A stretch of 23,631 nt of DNA. Source: a virus. Below are positions 7,559 through 17,700 of the stretch, piece by piece (positions within the stretch are counted from its first letter, which is position 1; each line of letters starts with the position of its first letter). The notes beneath the pieces are model-generated. The model was not told where the DNA came from, did no database searches, and saw only the letters and a program-made list of their open reading frames with translations. The DNA is taken from positions 1 through 23,631 of IMG/VR virus record IMGVR_UViG_3300031687_000100; one strand, written 5' to 3'. Position numbers and translations under genes: made by a program.

Positions 7559-8004
7559 TGGCAAAGCATGTAAGAAATCAAATAAGAGAGCAAATAGCAA
7601 CTACTCTTAATAATTTAACAACTACTGGGAATAGAGTTTATGAATCAAGGGTTTATCCATTAGCTACAGGCGGAACGCCAGCTTTATTGGTTTACACCAA
7701 GTCAGAGGACTCAATGCCAGAGGTTATAGGAACTAACAGATTATCAAGCAGAAATTTAATTGTTGCTGTTGAAATTTACGTTAAAGCTACTAGTAATTTT
7801 GATGACACCATAGACACTTCAGCCAAAGAGGTAGAAATAGCTATTGCAGCAGACCCTACTTTAAATGGATTGGCTAAAGATTGTTACCTGGAATCAACTG
7901 AGATTGATTTTAATGCAGAAGGTGAAACTCCTTTGGCATACGCAACATTGAATTTTTTAACTAACTATTACGTCAAAGAGCAAGCTCCAGACGTGGCAGT
8001 TTAA
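7558..8004 (+). CDS. Tail terminator (gpU-like)
   Basis: This 148-residue protein has the shape of the gpU/tail terminator family, which caps the tail tube and docks it to the head. The N-terminal 'RNQIREQIATTLNNLTTTGNRVYESRVYPL' region is the typical alpha helix followed by the 'V..sRvyPl' strand, then 'LLVYTKSEDS' and 'LIVAVEIYVKATSN'. Late in the chain are 'LESTEIDFNAEGETPLAYAT' and a final strand 'NFLTNYYV'. Its location before the tail tube gene matches lambda order (U-V). Confidence 0.8.
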   Translation: MAKHVRNQIREQIATTLNNLTTTGNRVYESRVYPLATGGTPALLVYTKSEDSMPEVIGTNRLSSRNLIVAVEIYVKATSNFDDTIDTSAKEVEIAIAADPTLNGLAKDCYLESTEIDFNAEGETPLAYATLNFLTNYYVKEQAPDVAV

Positions 8005-8016
8005 CGAGGGAATATT

Positions 8017-8157
8017 ATGAAAATGATTAGTCCAAATGGCATAGATTCTATTGATGCACCAAAACACAAAGTGGCGTATCTAAAAGAAAAGGGTTGGAAA
8101 GAAGAAGCAGCCCCAATTAAATCTTCTTCAAAACAAAGTAAAAAAAACGAGGAATAA
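8017..8157 (+). CDS. 46-residue small ORF between tail terminator and tail tube
   Basis: A short reading frame fills the gap between the tail terminator and the tail tube gene. It starts at ATG 8017 with a good CGAGGG site at 8005-8010, and ends TAA at 8157, 3 nt before the next ATG. The product begins MKMISPNGIDSIDAPKHKVA, continues with 'LKEKGWKEE', and ends in a Ser/Lys-rich tail. It resembles the 62-residue product at 6607 in layout (short folded N-terminus, basic tail), but I cannot align them reliably. The function is unknown. The ribosome binding site and tight fit argue that it is real. Confidence 0.7.
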   Translation: MKMISPNGIDSIDAPKHKVAYLKEKGWKEEAAPIKSSSKQSKKNEE

Positions 8158-8160
8158 AGA

Positions 8161-8550
8161 ATGGCAACACATAAAGGAAGTGAAGGTTTAGTAAAAGTTG
8201 GAAGTGCAACTGTAGCTGAAGTGAAATCTTACTCTTTAGAAGAATCCGCAGATACGCTTGAGACTACAAAAATGGGAGATGCTGCAAGAACATATTTGCC
8301 TTCTCTTACTAGTTTTAGCGGAAGTGTAGATTGCTTCTGGGATGAGACTGATTCAGCAGGTCAAGTAGCACTATCTGTTGGTGCATCAGTAACTTTAGTA
8401 TTTTATCCAGAGGGCGCAGCGTCAGGTGACACTTATTATAGTGGTACAGCATTGGTAACGGGTAAAACTATTACTGGCTCATTTGATGGAATGGTTGAAG
8501 CGTCTATAAGTGTCCAGGGAACTGGTGCTTTAAGTACAGCAACAGTATAA
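8161..8550 (+). CDS. Major tail tube protein
   Basis: This 129-residue protein has the strongly conserved pattern of small siphophage tail tube proteins: 'KGSEGLVKVGSATVAEVKSY', 'ETTKMGDAARTYLPSL', 'SGSVDCFWDETDSAGQ', 'FYPEGAASGDTYYSGTA' and 'GMVEASISVQGTGAL'. It would polymerise as hexameric rings around the tape measure, as lambda gpV does. It lacks the extra C-terminal Ig domain found on lambda gpV. AGGA at 8151-8154 region precedes the ATG. Confidence 0.93.
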   Translation: MATHKGSEGLVKVGSATVAEVKSYSLEESADTLETTKMGDAARTYLPSLTSFSGSVDCFWDETDSAGQVALSVGASVTLVFYPEGAASGDTYYSGTALVTGKTITGSFDGMVEASISVQGTGALSTATV

Positions 8551-8552
8551 GT

Positions 8553-8888
8553 ATGAAAATAATTGATAAGGCTAAAGCCCATTTTGATGGGTTGGAAATA
8601 AAAGAGATAGAGATTCCTGAATGGAGTGATGGAGATGAAATTCTAAAGGTATATGCAAAGCCATTAACATTAGCAGAAATGTCTAAATTGCAAAGATTTG
8701 CAAAAGATGATGATGTTGCGTTGATGGCATATTGCTTAATACATAAAGCCTTAGATTCTGATGGTGAAAAAGTATTTGATCTATCAGACAAAAACGCATT
8801 AATGAACAATGTTGATAAGGATGTTTTAGCAAGGGTAGCGACTGAAATAATGTCTAGCCCAACTTATGAGCAGCAAGCAAAAAAGTAG
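8553..8888 (+). CDS. Tail assembly chaperone (gpG-like)
   Basis: This 111-residue zero-frame product starts 2 nt after the tail tube gene. Its composition (IEIPEWSDGDEILKVYAKPL, then 'LTLAEMSKLQRFAKDDDVAL') matches the N-terminal part of tail assembly chaperones that precede tape measure genes in long-tailed phages. These proteins bind the tape measure and help tail tube polymerisation, but are absent from virions. Its stop codon lies directly behind a slippery heptamer. A fraction of ribosomes would shift -1 and make the longer GT-type product. Confidence 0.88.
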   Translation: MKIIDKAKAHFDGLEIKEIEIPEWSDGDEILKVYAKPLTLAEMSKLQRFAKDDDVALMAYCLIHKALDSDGEKVFDLSDKNALMNNVDKDVLARVATEIMSSPTYEQQAKK

Positions 8889-9040
8889 CAGAGGATAAGG
8901 ACTTATTTGCTAGGTATTATTTAGCTGAATTACTGCATTGCACAGTAGTTGAACTAGAAGAAAAGCTAACCTTATCCGAATTTACTGGATGGATGGCGTA
9001 TTTAGAAGAAAAAAACAGGCAAATGAAAAATGGCAACTGA
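8553..9040 (+). CDS. Frameshifted tail assembly chaperone (gpGT-like, -1 PRF)
   Basis: Reading through A AAA AAG (8879-8885) with a -1 shift adds 51 codons and gives a 162-residue fusion. The added part begins VAEDKDLFARYYLAELLHC and continues 'TVVELEEKLTLSEFTGWMAY', which is the typical T-domain pattern ('LA.LL..TV.ELE..L...EF..W.AY'). It has no start codon or ribosome binding site of its own, and ends at TGA 9038-9040, overlapping the tape measure start by 11 nt. In lambda the GT protein bridges the tape measure and the tube subunit, and the G:GT ratio is critical. Conservation of the T pattern in the -1 frame makes this call strong. Confidence 0.9.
8879..8977 (+). promoter_or_regulatory. 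Programmed -1 ribosomal frameshift signal
   Basis: The heptamer A AAA AAG at 8879-8885 is in the correct phase, and the zero-frame stop TAG follows at once. Eight nucleotides further on, GGATAAGG (8893-8900) is perfectly complementary to CCTTATCC (8970-8977). Inside that loop, TTAGCT (8921-8926) pairs with AGCTAA (8964-8969), directly adjoining the outer 3' arm, and TACTG (8931-8935) pairs with CAGTA (8943-8947). Spacing of 5-9 nt from slip site to stem is the usual range for stimulatory structures. The heptamer is certain; the stems are complementary by inspection but not energy-tested. Confidence 0.8.
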
Positions 9041-10550
9041 TTATAAATTAAGAATTTCAGCAAAGGATAATACTAAGAAGGGATTTGCTGGCGTAGATAA
9101 GAACATTAGTAAAACTCAGGGAGCTATGAAGAAGCTGGCTGGTGCATTTGCTGGTGTTTTTGCGGTTAGAGCCATTGTTCAGTTTGGAGCTGAAACTTTA
9201 GAGGTTGCTGATAATATCGGCAAAACAGCAGATGCTATTGGGGTTACAACTGGATTCTTACAAAAATACCAATTTGCAGCTCAACAATCTGGCGTAGAAA
9301 CTGAGCAGTTTAATAAAGCGCTTAAATTTTTCTCTAAGGGAGTTGGTGAAGCCACAATGGGAACTGGTTTGGCTAAGCAGGCGTTTGAGGAAATGGGGAT
9401 ATCCTTAAAAGATTCAAGCGGTGAAACTAAAAAGTCTGAAGCTTTATTTAAAGAATTTTTTGTTAGTCTGGATTCTATACAAGAACCATTCAAAAGAAAT
9501 GCTTTATTAGCTCAAGTCTTTGGCGCAAAGGTTGGTATAACAATGGCTAACCTAGTTAAAGGCGGTTCTGATGCCATGAATGATCTGGCTGAGTCTGCAA
9601 CAGGCGTCATTACAGAAGAATCTATAAGAAAAGCCGAAGCTTTCAACGACACTATGAACAGGCTTAAAAGGCAGGTATTACTTCCATTACAAGAAGCGTT
9701 TATTAGCACTTCAACCGCTATATTAAATTTCGCAGAAACAATGGGGTTAATAAAGCCAGATTTATTCACTAAAAGTACAGAAGAACTTACTAATAAATTA
9801 AATGAACAAAAGGATACTTTAAAAGTCTTAGAAACAACGCAAGCAGGCTTAAACAAAACAAATTTTAGAGGTCTGCAAGTAGTAGCTGTAAGTATTAAAA
9901 AAACTAAAGAAGAAATTTCAGTATTGGAAACAGCAGTCGGTGCAAGAGAAAAACAGGCTGAGATACAAAAAAAACTAAATGCTCAATTAACAAACCCAGC
10001 TCCATTAGCAGAATTTAGCAAAAATATTAAAGAAAATATAACTGTAGTTCAACAGTTTGCAGATACTATTGAGGGTCGGCTTACATCTGCTTTTAAAAAT
10101 TTCTTCGACTTTGCAAGCGCTGAATTCTTGAGTTTTAAAGAGCTTGCAACGTCTATAGCGCAAGCGGTAATAAACGAATTAATCAATGTGTTTATAGTAA
10201 AAAAATTAGTAGGTTTTATTAGTAGTGGCGTTACTGATTATTTTGATCCTTCAACAGCTAAAGCTACAGCTTTGACTGATTCTATATCTTTTGCAGGTGG
10301 TGGATATACAGGAATGGGCGCTAGGGCTGGCGGTGTAGATGGCAAGGGAGGATTTCCAGCAGTTTTACATCCAAATGAAACAGTAGTAGATCACGAACAA
10401 GGTCAGTCTCAGTCATCTCCAACAATAAATTTTAATATTAATGCAGTAGATGCAGCCGGCTTTGACCAATTGCTGCAATCAAGAAAAGGATTAATAACAT
10501 CAATAATAAACAACGCCATGAATAATCAAGGCAAGATGGGAGTTATATAA
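9030..10550 (+). CDS. Tape measure protein
   Basis: This 506-residue protein sets tail length and is ejected with DNA. The N-terminus (LRISAKDNTKKGFAGVDKNI, then a hydrophobic 'LAGAFAGVFAVRAIVQFGAE') and the middle 'ADNIGKTADAIGVTTGFLQK' are standard for tape measures of this type. The centre (about 240-320) is predicted helical or coiled. The C-terminus carries 'GGGYTGMGARAGGVDGKGGF' and 'VLHPNETVVDHE', the same module seen at the end of lambda gpH-like proteins. At about 1.5 angstrom per residue it implies a short tail, roughly 75 nm (inference). Its start overlaps the frameshifted chaperone, as expected for its partner. Confidence 0.93.
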   Translation: MATDYKLRISAKDNTKKGFAGVDKNISKTQGAMKKLAGAFAGVFAVRAIVQFGAETLEVADNIGKTADAIGVTTGFLQKYQFAAQQSGVETEQFNKALKFFSKGVGEATMGTGLAKQAFEEMGISLKDSSGETKKSEALFKEFFVSLDSIQEPFKRNALLAQVFGAKVGITMANLVKGGSDAMNDLAESATGVITEESIRKAEAFNDTMNRLKRQVLLPLQEAFISTSTAILNFAETMGLIKPDLFTKSTEELTNKLNEQKDTLKVLETTQAGLNKTNFRGLQVVAVSIKKTKEEISVLETAVGAREKQAEIQKKLNAQLTNPAPLAEFSKNIKENITVVQQFADTIEGRLTSAFKNFFDFASAEFLSFKELATSIAQAVINELINVFIVKKLVGFISSGVTDYFDPSTAKATALTDSISFAGGGYTGMGARAGGVDGKGGFPAVLHPNETVVDHEQGQSQSSPTINFNINAVDAAGFDQLLQSRKGLITSIINNAMNNQGKMGVI

Positions 10551-11152
10551 TGTCTGGTCTATACCCAACAACAATAGGCTTTAAATCTTTACAGTTTAAA
10601 GATAATCAGCCAACGATACTTAACCAAACTTTGTCAGGTAAAAAATCTGCAAGATTAATAGGCGGACAATATTTTAGCTTCACAGTTCAAATGCCACCAA
10701 TGACCCAAGAAAATGGGCAGGCATATTTTGCATTTTTACAAAAACAGAAAGGAAGTTTTGAGGATTTCACAATTGCAGCACCTCTGGACAATTTGGGAGC
10801 TGCTAAATCAGAAACGGATATATTAGCTAATGGCGCACAAGCTATTGGTGATGGCTCTATAGCCTTGGATGGGTTTACAGCTAATCAATCTGGGGCTTTA
10901 AAAGCTGGTGATCTTATTAAGTTTACAGGACATACAAAAGTTTATATGGTGCAAGCAGATATAGATGCTGATTCATCTGGTCAATTAACAGTTTTAATAT
11001 CGCCCAGTTTGGTAACAGCCATAGCAAACAATTCAGCAGTTGTAGTTAATAAACCACAATTTACAGTATATCTATCAAGCGGTGAAATTATGTATTCTAC
11101 AAATGCTTCTGGTTTTTACTCAATATCGTTTGATGTCAGAGAGTCGATCTAA
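10550..11152 (+). CDS. Minor tail protein after tape measure (gpM / distal tail-like)
   Basis: This 200-residue protein follows the tape measure through a TAATG junction with GGGAG at 10538-10542. 'PTTIGFKSLQFKDNQPTIL', 'QYFSFTVQMPPMTQENGQAY' and 'FLQKQKGSFEDFTIAAP' are recurrent in proteins at this locus of marine and lambdoid siphophages, where they form the tail-tip ring next to the tube. A repeat-like beta insert around residues 85-155 includes 'GDGSIALDGF' and 'GDLIKFTGHTKVYMV'. The last strand region 'SFDVRESI' completes the fold. The exact structural name (gpM versus Dit-like) is not settled by sequence alone. Confidence 0.75.
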   Translation: MSGLYPTTIGFKSLQFKDNQPTILNQTLSGKKSARLIGGQYFSFTVQMPPMTQENGQAYFAFLQKQKGSFEDFTIAAPLDNLGAAKSETDILANGAQAIGDGSIALDGFTANQSGALKAGDLIKFTGHTKVYMVQADIDADSSGQLTVLISPSLVTAIANNSAVVVNKPQFTVYLSSGEIMYSTNASGFYSISFDVRESI

Positions 11153-11700
11153 TGCCAAGAACCTTATCAACAGCTTTACAAGCGCAAGTTTCTGCACCTA
11201 CAACTAAGACAGCATTTTTAGTAGAACTACAATTATCATCAACGATTAGATTAACTGATTGGTATTCAAACGTTACATTTAATTCTGAAGCTTATGAAGC
11301 CGGTGGAAGTTTTCTTAGTGTTGATTCAATAACTGAAACAGGTCAATTACAAGTGGATGAGATTAGCATGGGTTTTTCTAACGTAACAGATCAGGTAAGG
11401 GCATTAGTTCAAAATGGATCATTTACAGACAAAATAGTTGAAATACATTTAGCCTATTTTAATGAAAATGAATCAATAGTTGGCGCAATAAATTACTTTA
11501 CTGGAAAAATCAGAAGTGTCTCTATTTCTGAAACTGTAAGCAGTTCAAATTTATCGCTAAAAGTTGCTTCTCATTGGGCTAACTGGAATTTGACGAAGGG
11601 GAGGCATTTCAGCGAGGAATCTCAAGAGGGTTTTAGCGCGGGCGATAAAGGAATGGAGTTTGCTACTCAGACTAAATCAGATGTCAGGTGGGGTAGCTAA
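11152..11700 (+). CDS. Minor tail protein (gpL / DUF2163-like tail-tip protein)
   Basis: This 182-residue product starts 'MPRTLSTALQAQVSAPTTKT', followed by 'VELQLSSTIRLTDWYSNVTF', the usual opening of baseplate-hub/DUF2163-like proteins that load onto the tail tip. The end 'LTKGRHFSEESQEGFSAGDK' plus 'GMEFATQTKSDVRWG' is the conserved 'GR.fs...Q..F.GDKGmEF' signature seen just before gpJ genes. No conserved cysteines of the lambda gpL iron-sulphur type are visible. It is joined to both neighbours by TAATG overlaps. The lambda K and I genes that should follow are missing. Confidence 0.78.
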   Translation: MPRTLSTALQAQVSAPTTKTAFLVELQLSSTIRLTDWYSNVTFNSEAYEAGGSFLSVDSITETGQLQVDEISMGFSNVTDQVRALVQNGSFTDKIVEIHLAYFNENESIVGAINYFTGKIRSVSISETVSSSNLSLKVASHWANWNLTKGRHFSEESQEGFSAGDKGMEFATQTKSDVRWGS

Positions 11701-14700
11701 TGGATTTCTTTAGAGCAGTAGGAGCTTTTATACTTAAAGTAATGGCTAGTGATGGCTTTCAGATAGCCATGACAGTCCTAACTCTTGGCGTTGGTGTCAA
11801 AGGGTATATGCAAGCAAAAGACATGCTTGCAAAAGGGCAAGATATCATGGCTAACAAGATTGCTGCTGGTGGCAAAATTCCTGTTATATATGGATCAAGA
11901 AGGGTTGGTGCGCAAATAGTTTATATGGACACCGCTGGAAATTCATCAACTCATTTATATGTTGTTTATGCCTTATCAGTTGGTGAATGTGAAGAAATAA
12001 TGGGGGAGACTATTGAACTTAGTGGTAATTCCTTGCGAGACTCTAAGCAATTTAGAAATGGTGGTTACATAGGCTCAGATAAAATATCATCCGGCTCTGG
12101 CTCATTGTGTACTGCTAATCAAAACTCAGGATCAGTTGATTTAACAGGCGGTACTTTTGGTACTAATCCGGCACTTGGCGGTTATAGGTATGTGATGAAT
12201 TTACATCATGGAGCAGCTTCGCAAGCAGCAGACCCAATGCTCAGAGCTTCCATTGGTAGTAAATGGACTACAGCACATAAATTAAATGGCGTTGCTTACA
12301 TTGCAGCTTCGTACATCTATGATTCTAAAGGACAGTTTCGTGGAGTCCCACAATTAACAGTTCAGGTAAAGGGTAAAAAAGTATTTGATCCCAGGGATAA
12401 CTCAACCGCTTGGAGTTCAAACCCAGCTTTGTGCTTCCTTGATCTGATTCAGAACAACGATTACGGAAAAGGCTTGGCGACTTCCCAAATTAACATGGCT
12501 ACCTTTAGTGCAGCAGCTAACAAAGCTGATACTGAAGTTAATAGCCCATATTTTAATGGATCAGCAAAAGCCCTTACATGGTCTGGCTCAAGCGGTGACA
12601 ATTTTATAAAAGTTCTTGGCGGTTCAGCTAATGTAATGTGGTGGCAAAATAAAGTTAGTGAGCTAATGGACGTATATGACGCCAATGGAAATGGCGTTAT
12701 TGATGGGAAAGAGATTACAGCCCTTCAACGTAATGAATTTTTCAGTGAAAATCCTGAGTATATTGTTTTTTTTAATGGAACTTTAGGTGGTAATTATTCA
12801 AGTCAATCTGGAAGCTCTTTAATTAAATCTAAAAGGTTTCATTGCAACGCTTACATTGATTGTAATAAGACAGTTATGGAAAACTCTAAAGAACTTTTAT
12901 CTAACATGCGTGGGATATTCAATTATGTTGATGGGAAATATGAGTTACAAATAGAAGATACCGGATCATCAACATTTAGTATTAATGATAATCATATTAT
13001 TGCTGATTCCGGCATTTCAGTTGATTACGGAAACAAAGATAAAAAAGCAAACAAGGTAGTAGTTGAGTTTTTTAATGCTAATAAAAGATATGAGATGGAT
13101 ACTGCTACTGTTTACCATGAAGCTACAACTGATTCTAATGATTACACTAGTGATGATGGCGGTGAGGTTCTTGAGCTAAAGGTTGAATTTCCGCATACAA
13201 CTTCTGCATATATAGCATATAACCATGCTAAAACGATTCTTGTCAGAAGCAGACACCAAACAACTATACAGTTCTTAGGAACGCCAGAGATGTATAAATT
13301 AAACGTTGGAGACATTACAAATCTTACATACGCACCATTAGGATTTAGCGGAAAAACATTTAGAGTTGAGGCATTAGAACTTCAGCCTAGTGGGTTAGTT
13401 GCTGTTTCAATGCTTGAATATTTTGACGTCTATACTTGGACAGTACCACCTCAAGAAGCAGTAGAAGCGTTAGCAAATGTTCCTAGTGCTTATGCTGTAA
13501 AAGCTCCAACCAGTTTAGCTTTTACAGATACAGATAATTCAAACACATCTAGACCCTTTTTGGCTTGGGCTTTACCCACTGATTATCCCTATTATCAATG
13601 GAGGGTAAACGTTAAGGATTCTTCTGGTAACCAGCAAATAAATAGAATTGTTGATGTTAATAATTGTGATCTTAATTTCTTACCGGTAGATGCTAATTAC
13701 GTTGCTAATATTACTGCATTAAATAGCGTAGGCGTTGAATCAACTGCAACTGCATTAACTTTTACAGTAGGTGATGCGCCTACAGGTACGCCAGATATAA
13801 AAGATTCAGCAATTGTTACAAATAAACTTGGAAATGGAGCTGTAACTAATGTAAAAGTTAATGACTTATCTGCTGCAAAAATAAATACAGGTGAGCTAAA
13901 TTTAGGAACTGCAAATGGCATGGCTGTTAAGCAAGGGAAGTCAGGATATACCGATAATTCCACAACCGGACTATGGTTAGGAAATGATGGAGGTACTACT
14001 AAATTAAACATAGGTTCAGCAAGTAAATATTTAAGATTTGATGGAACTAACCTATTAGTTGCCGGAGACATTTCAGCTTCTACTGGAACTATATCAACAA
14101 GCATTGCAATCGGCTCTGGTAACAATATATTTAAAGCTGATGCTAATGGTATATATCTGGGCAACGCTAGTTTTGGATCAGCCCCATTTAAAGTTGCAAT
14201 GAATGGAGGTTTGGTTGCCACTAGCGCAACAATTACAGGAACGCTAACAGCTAATAATATTAATACATCAATGTTTCAATATGTTGGCGGTAATTTAATA
14301 ATTAAAGATGATGCGATAACAAGAGCTAAGATTGTTGATGATGCTATTAATAATGCGCTTATTGCTACTGATGCTGTAAACCAAGACAGTATTGCAGCAA
14401 ACTCAATAACAGCAGTAAAAATTGTTGCCAGAGCTATTGATGCGTCAAGAATAACAGCAGGCACTTTAACCTCTGCTTCTGGTGTATTTGGAGTTATATC
14501 TGCAAATAACATTACTACCGGAACTTTAAATGCAACCAACGTTGCAGTTACTAATTTAAATGCCAGCAATATTACGACTGGTGAGTTAAATCTTGGAACT
14601 GCTGCTGGTATGTCAGTTCGACAAAACAAAACAGGCTACTCAAGTAATGCTGCTGGTTTTTGGCTTGGTAATGATGGCGGTACTGCTAAATTTAATATAG

Positions 14701-17700
14701 GTAATAGCTCAAGCTTTTTAAGATGGGACGGATCAGCTTTAAATATAGCAGGTAGCATTGCTGCAACTACAGGGGTAATTGGTGGATTTACCGTTGGCTC
14801 TAATAGTTTAATTGCAGGTAGTGGCACATCAAGAATTTCATTATCAACTGCTGCTGGAATACACCTGGGCAATAATACTTTTGGTAGTGCGCCTTTTAGG
14901 GTTTCACTAGCTGGCGCTTTAGTGGCTACAAATGCAAACATCTCAGGAGCTATAACAGCATCATCTTTAAATGTTACTAATGCCACGATTACAGGAACAC
15001 TTGATGCTTCTGTTATCACTTTAAATGGTGAGCCATTAAGCAATTTAATGTCTTACAGTTCTTCTGGAACAGGATCAATAACTCTTTTAGAGGTTGCTAA
15101 TATAGATGGTGATTTTGTTGTTAATGGTAATTTTGAAGCTACAGGGTCACAGCCTGATTTGGTTATTGGAAAGGTTTATAACGTATCTGATGCAAATGAC
15201 AGAACTATTCAAGCTGATGCAAGGTTGGTCAGTGCGAATGGGGATGCTAGTTTTAAAATACAATCGCAAACACACAATAACGCAACCCTAACAACTAAGG
15301 CATCATTCTCATATACTGCTTTTGGAAATACAGCATCATTGGGAACGGCAGGAACTTTAAAAATTAATAGTGGCAATGCCCTTTCCTTAACTTTAGACAC
15401 CTCGCAAAATGCAACCTTTACTGGAGAAGTTACAGCCGATGCTATACAACTACCAGTCCAAACTCCATCAAGTACAACAAACAAAATTTATAATGTAGGC
15501 GGAGCTTTATACTTTAACGGAGCTGCTGTTGGCGGTGGTGGTGCGGGAGATATTACAGCAGTTGTTGCAGGTAGCAACTTAACTGGCGGAGGTACTTCAG
15601 GATCAGTTACTTTAAACCTAGCCAATGCAATATCTATTTCAGGAACTATTGCTTCAGGGGCTATTACTAGCTCAGGAAATCTTTTAATAGATTCTGATAA
15701 CGCTGAAATAAATTTAAAATCAGGAGTGGGAACAACTAGTGGTGCTGTAAATTGGACGTTTAATAGTACAGGAACTGATTTTGCTTCTATAAAACTACCT
15801 TACGCTACAAGAGCAACTAAAGGTCTATGGATAGACTCAGGTTATCCAATAACAATAGATGCAACCACTAGAATTGATTTTGATATCATTGGTTCAACAA
15901 AAATGGATTTAGATGGTAGTGGTTTATCTGTAGCAGGTTCTATCACTAGTGGAACTATTATAGTAACGTCCGATAACTCATATTTCCGCGATAATGACAA
16001 CGTAGGAATATATCTACAAACAACAGCACAAGGCACTGGCAATAATGATGGAGTACGCGTAGGTTTAAATGGTACTCATGCTTTTGTTTGGAATTATGAA
16101 GCCAAACCTCTAGCGTTTGCAACAAGTGGTACAGAACGTCTTTCTATTGGTGCTACAGGTCTGTTTGATTTTAAAGCCAACAACATTACCAACATTGGAA
16201 CTATTGCTTCAGGAGGTATTACTAGTTCGGGCTTTATCACTGGAACACGATTAAGAGTTGGCGATGGTACTGATGGTTACTTCTATTCCGATACAGCAGG
16301 AAGAACAGCTTTTAGAAGTGGAGAATTTTACATTCAAGACACTGTTCCTACTTATTATAACTATGCTACTAATCAATATCACGGAGCTTCTAGCGGTGAT
16401 AATCATTATTTCCGTGGCAACCCTTTATCAGGTAATAACTGGAGCATACCAGCTTCAGGAGCTGCAACTTTTGCAGGTAGAACTATTATGGGTGGAGATG
16501 GTGCTAGAGTACAAATTGCAAACTCTACTGCTGCTGATTCCTCAAACCTCTATACACTTGCTGTAGGTAGTCAGTCTGGAAATAAATCAATACTAGCTGC
16601 AAGAGATATTAATACAACAGCAGGTGGCTATCAGATAAATGGCACAACAGTCATAGATACCGCAAGAAATATTTCAGCAGGAGCTATTACAGCTTCAGGT
16701 TTAATTAGAAGTAATAGTTCAAACTATTATGGCAATGCTTCTACTGCGGTGAATTACAGAGGTTACGGAGATACGCCTATAATGTCAGGGGTTTCTGGTG
16801 CAACGTATCTATATGCAGGTGGCTCAGGTTCTGTTTGTCTTACATTACAATCAAGTAGAACTATTGCTCCTCAACTTGCAATAGGTCAAGTAAATAATTT
16901 TACAACAGTCATAGATGCCTCAAGAAACATGTCAAATATTGGAACTATTACAGCTACAGGAAATCTTTCGGCAGCTGGTCAGTTATTGGGCAGAGGATTT
17001 AGAGCAGGTAATAGGGGTGAGCTTCATATAAATGCAGTTGGTGCTGGTGATGTTGCTGAGATTTTCTTCGGTTATGGTGATGGTTTTACTGAAGCAAATC
17101 TTAGATGGGGTATTTCTGATAGAGGAACTACAAATGACCAGCTTATAATTTATCGCGCCCCAGCATTAGGGGGTTTTACAGCAGTTGCAACTTTTGACGC
17201 GAGTGAAATGACTTTAGCTGTTGCTAATGGATATAAGGTTGGCACTACGAGTGTAATAGATGCTGCAAGAAACATTACATCTAGTCAATTATATATAGGC
17301 TCTTGGACTCCAAGTAATGCAACGTCAATAGGTAGAATTGGTAAAGTTACAGATAGACCAGCAGGTTCAATAACAAACCAGCTAGGCACTAATGCCAATT
17401 CAGTGTGGGAAATTGTAGACTATGATTGGACTGTTGTTTTAGCAAAAGTTACTGATGCAGGAAATTTTACAGCTTCAGGCAACGTAACAGCATTCTCAGA
17501 CCAACGATTAAAAACAAACATACAAACACTTGATCCAAAACTAGCTTTAAAAATGCGAGGTGTTAGCTTCACTAAAGACGAGAAACAAGGAAGCGGAGTC
17601 ATAGCTCAAGAAATAGAAAAGATAGCCCCTGAACTTGTATTAACAGCAGATGACGAAATAGGAACTAAATCAGTTGCTTACGGTAATTTGGTTGGATATT

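Noticed and set aside
8504-8809. Minus-strand frame of 101 codons opposite the tail tube and chaperone genes
   Set aside because: Both plus-strand genes under it are strongly recognised; the minus frame has no family resemblance.
13697-15043. Long minus-strand open frames (174, 117 and 135 codons) opposite the fibre gene
   Set aside because: They lie entirely opposite the tail-tip/fibre coding sequence, are rich in Ala/Val/Pro/Thr as expected for the complement of repetitive fibre codons, and match no family. No ribosome sites or operon context support them.
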